A DNA stretch of 64,000 nt from Sulfitobacter sp. BSw21498 (GTDB lineage: Bacteria > Pseudomonadota > Alphaproteobacteria > Rhodobacterales > Rhodobacteraceae). The stretch covers positions 992,001 through 1,056,000 of the forward strand of contig NZ_CP040753.1 in assembly GCF_006064855.1 (NCBI RefSeq). The letters are read 5' to 3'. The position numbers and the translations under genes were made by a program. The notes under the pieces were generated by a model. That model was not told where the DNA came from. It did no database searches and saw only the letters and a program-made list of their open reading frames with translations. Below are positions 62,945-64,000 of this stretch, piece by piece (the first letter of the stretch is position 1; each line of letters opens with the position of its first letter).

Positions 62945-64000
62945 TTAAACACGTTTAAAATGTGCGGTGAAAAATCCATCTCCCTGATTATCTACTTCAA
63001 ATCGTTGTGAAAAAACCTGCTTCCACCCGGAATTACGTGCAATGAATGCATCCGCGCGGTCCTCGTTCTCCGATTGCAGAACAGAGCACGTTGCATAGGC
63101 TAAAGTGCCCGTATCAGCAGTTAAGGTCGCCGCATGATCCAGAATTTTGTCCTGGATATGTGTCAATTCTTCCAGACGGCTGGCTGTAAATGTCCATTTC
63201 CCTTCGGGCGATCGACGCCATGAGCCGCTACCGGAACAAGGCGCGTCGCACAGCACAACATCATAAGGCGCTGCCCCTTCAAGCTCGTCCGTTTCCAACT
63301 GCTTAACGGTTGCACCTGCGCGTTCGGCACGCGCAGGCAGATCGATCATCCGGCGCGGGTCGATGTCGTGAGCAAAAACCGAAACATCGCGACGCGCTGC
63401 CATCGCCAGTGCCTTGCCACCGCCACCGGCGCAATAATCAAGCATACGGGTGCCGGCAGGCAGCGCTGCAACAACCGCTTGGCTGGCCGCATCCTGAAGT
63501 TCAACATCACCGTGCAAGTAACTGTCAGAATTACGAAGTTTACGTTCTCCGGAAGTCACCGTCAGGGCCGTTTCGCACAGATCATTGGCGCGCGTTTCGA
63601 TCCCGGCGTCTGCTAGCGCCTGGGTCACATTGGCCACCGATGCCTGCGCCGTATTAACCCGTACAGAAATCGGGGCCCGCGACTGGAGGGCCTGCGCGAC
63701 CGTGTCGGCCCGCTCCCCCAGCGATGCCTGAAACAGGGGTATGATCCAATCCGGCAGGTTCCATAAGACCGCCGCATCGCTCGGCGCATCGGGCACAGTG
63801 GCCTCGTCTTCGGAGAGCGGCAGCGGCGCGTGGCCCTGCCCGTTGAACAGCGGCCCAAGGTCGATCTCTTGCGCGCGCAGCACCCCAATCATCAGCGCCC
63901 GCCCGGTTTCGCCGGCCCCCAGGTGCGCCGCCAATCGCCGTTGCCGCAAGACATCGAACACGTGATCGCGTACCGCCGCACGGTCCTTGGACCCTGCATA
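62945..64000 (-). CDS. rsmB: RsmB/NOP2-family RNA cytosine methyltransferase (partial, N-terminus beyond right edge)
   Basis: This is a 5-methylcytosine RNA methyltransferase, probably acting on 16S rRNA. It shows the SAM loop MLDYCAGGGGKALAM, VLCDAPCSGSGSWRRSP with the first Cys, and AYATCSVLQSENED with the catalytic Cys. The open frame continues without a start past 63961 to the window edge (YAGSKDRAAVRDH precedes), matching the usual N-terminal helix of RsmB. The true start is outside. Whether it targets C967 as E. coli RsmB does is inferred. Confidence 0.88.
   Translation of the reverse strand, partial: YAGSKDRAAVRDHVFDVLRQRRLAAHLGAGETGRALMIGVLRAQEIDLGPLFNGQGHAPLPLSEDEATVPDAPSDAAVLWNLPDWIIPLFQASLGERADTVAQALQSRAPISVRVNTAQASVANVTQALADAGIETRANDLCETALTVTSGERKLRNSDSYLHGDVELQDAASQAVVAALPAGTRMLDYCAGGGGKALAMAARRDVSVFAHDIDPRRMIDLPARAERAGATVKQLETDELEGAAPYDVVLCDAPCSGSGSWRRSPEGKWTFTASRLEELTHIQDKILDHAATLTADTGTLAYATCSVLQSENEDRADAFIARNSGWKQVFSQRFEVDNQGDGFFTAHFKRV

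Noticed and set aside
1..64000. CRISPR arrays, insertion sequences, prophage or rRNA genes
   Set aside because: No regularly spaced repeats, transposase or phage genes, or rRNA sequences were seen on reading both strands.

Overview
The window is a piece of a GC-rich alphaproteobacterial chromosome, most likely from the Roseobacter group (Rhodobacteraceae). The evidence for this is the C4-pathway 5-aminolevulinate synthase, a cysteine-poor IscR heading a nif-type desulfurase/suf operon, the hybrid kinase CckA with a CtrA-type site at its promoter, a GTTC-N7-GTTC SOS box at recA, a eukaryote-like NADP isocitrate dehydrogenase, and a three-gene one-carbon cluster that I associate with this group. 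These assignments rest on reading the proteins and on recall; no database search was made. Most of the window is core genome; no insertion sequence, prophage or CRISPR array is visible.

Layout. 1-5.3 kb: a TRAP transporter (dctP-dctQ-dctM, minus; dctM runs off the left edge) faces a Cache-domain histidine kinase and NarL-type regulator (plus) that probably control it. 5.4-8 kb: ilvI-ilvH preceded by an Ile/Val/Leu-rich leader peptide and an intrinsic terminator, a likely attenuator. 8-9.4 kb: a small, possibly cold-shock-like protein and a helix-turn-helix regulator diverge from an AT-rich gap with a perfect 20-bp palindrome. 9.4-17.2 kb (minus): amidase, prfB, mrcA, amiC and a class I/II aminotransferase. 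17.4-18.6 kb: two tandem, related periplasmic thioredoxin-fold proteins. 18.6-20.3 kb: a cytosine-5 DNA methyltransferase overlapping a GIY-YIG nuclease, a probable restriction-modification pair. 20.4-24.2 kb: ispG, a RodZ-like protein and hemA. 24.5-25.9 kb: an M20 peptidase. 26-26.4 kb: two almost identical tRNA-Asp genes. 26.5-32.5 kb: an Mrp Na+/H+ antiporter operon with fused MrpA-MrpB.

32.8-34.7 kb: rlmE and ppx/gppA. 34.8-37.4 kb: a structured leader followed by a virulence-factor-family protein, a divergent MetF-like protein and a methyltetrahydrofolate:corrinoid methyltransferase. 37.6-39.4 kb: an orphan seven-helix sensor kinase, then tRNA-Arg(CCG). 39.6-48.3 kb (minus): iscR, a NifS-type desulfurase, sufB, a 63-aa membrane protein, a pyruvyl-transferase-like protein, a 33-aa small ORF, sufC, sufD, two membrane proteins and sufS, apparently one operon. 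48.5-53.5 kb: alpha/beta hydrolase, a small unknown protein, HD hydrolase, icd, YitT-like protein, an EmrE-type transporter and MscS. 53.6-64 kb: typA, a DUF1330 protein, alaS, recA, a small sulfotransferase-like protein, cckA and an rsmB-like RNA methyltransferase cut by the right edge.

How it fits together: several loci appear linked through iron-sulfur and iron/heme control. An inverted repeat upstream of iscR recurs, less perfectly, upstream of hemA and inside the desulfurase gene. Fine-tuning hairpins sit at or next to stop codons in the TRAP, iscR and ilvH/8037 transcripts. No dramatic new system is evident. The best leads are the GIY-YIG/methyltransferase pair, the unannotated 33-aa ORF coupled on both sides within the suf operon, the divergent MetF-like one-carbon cluster with its leader RNA, and the predicted regulatory sites at hemA and cckA.
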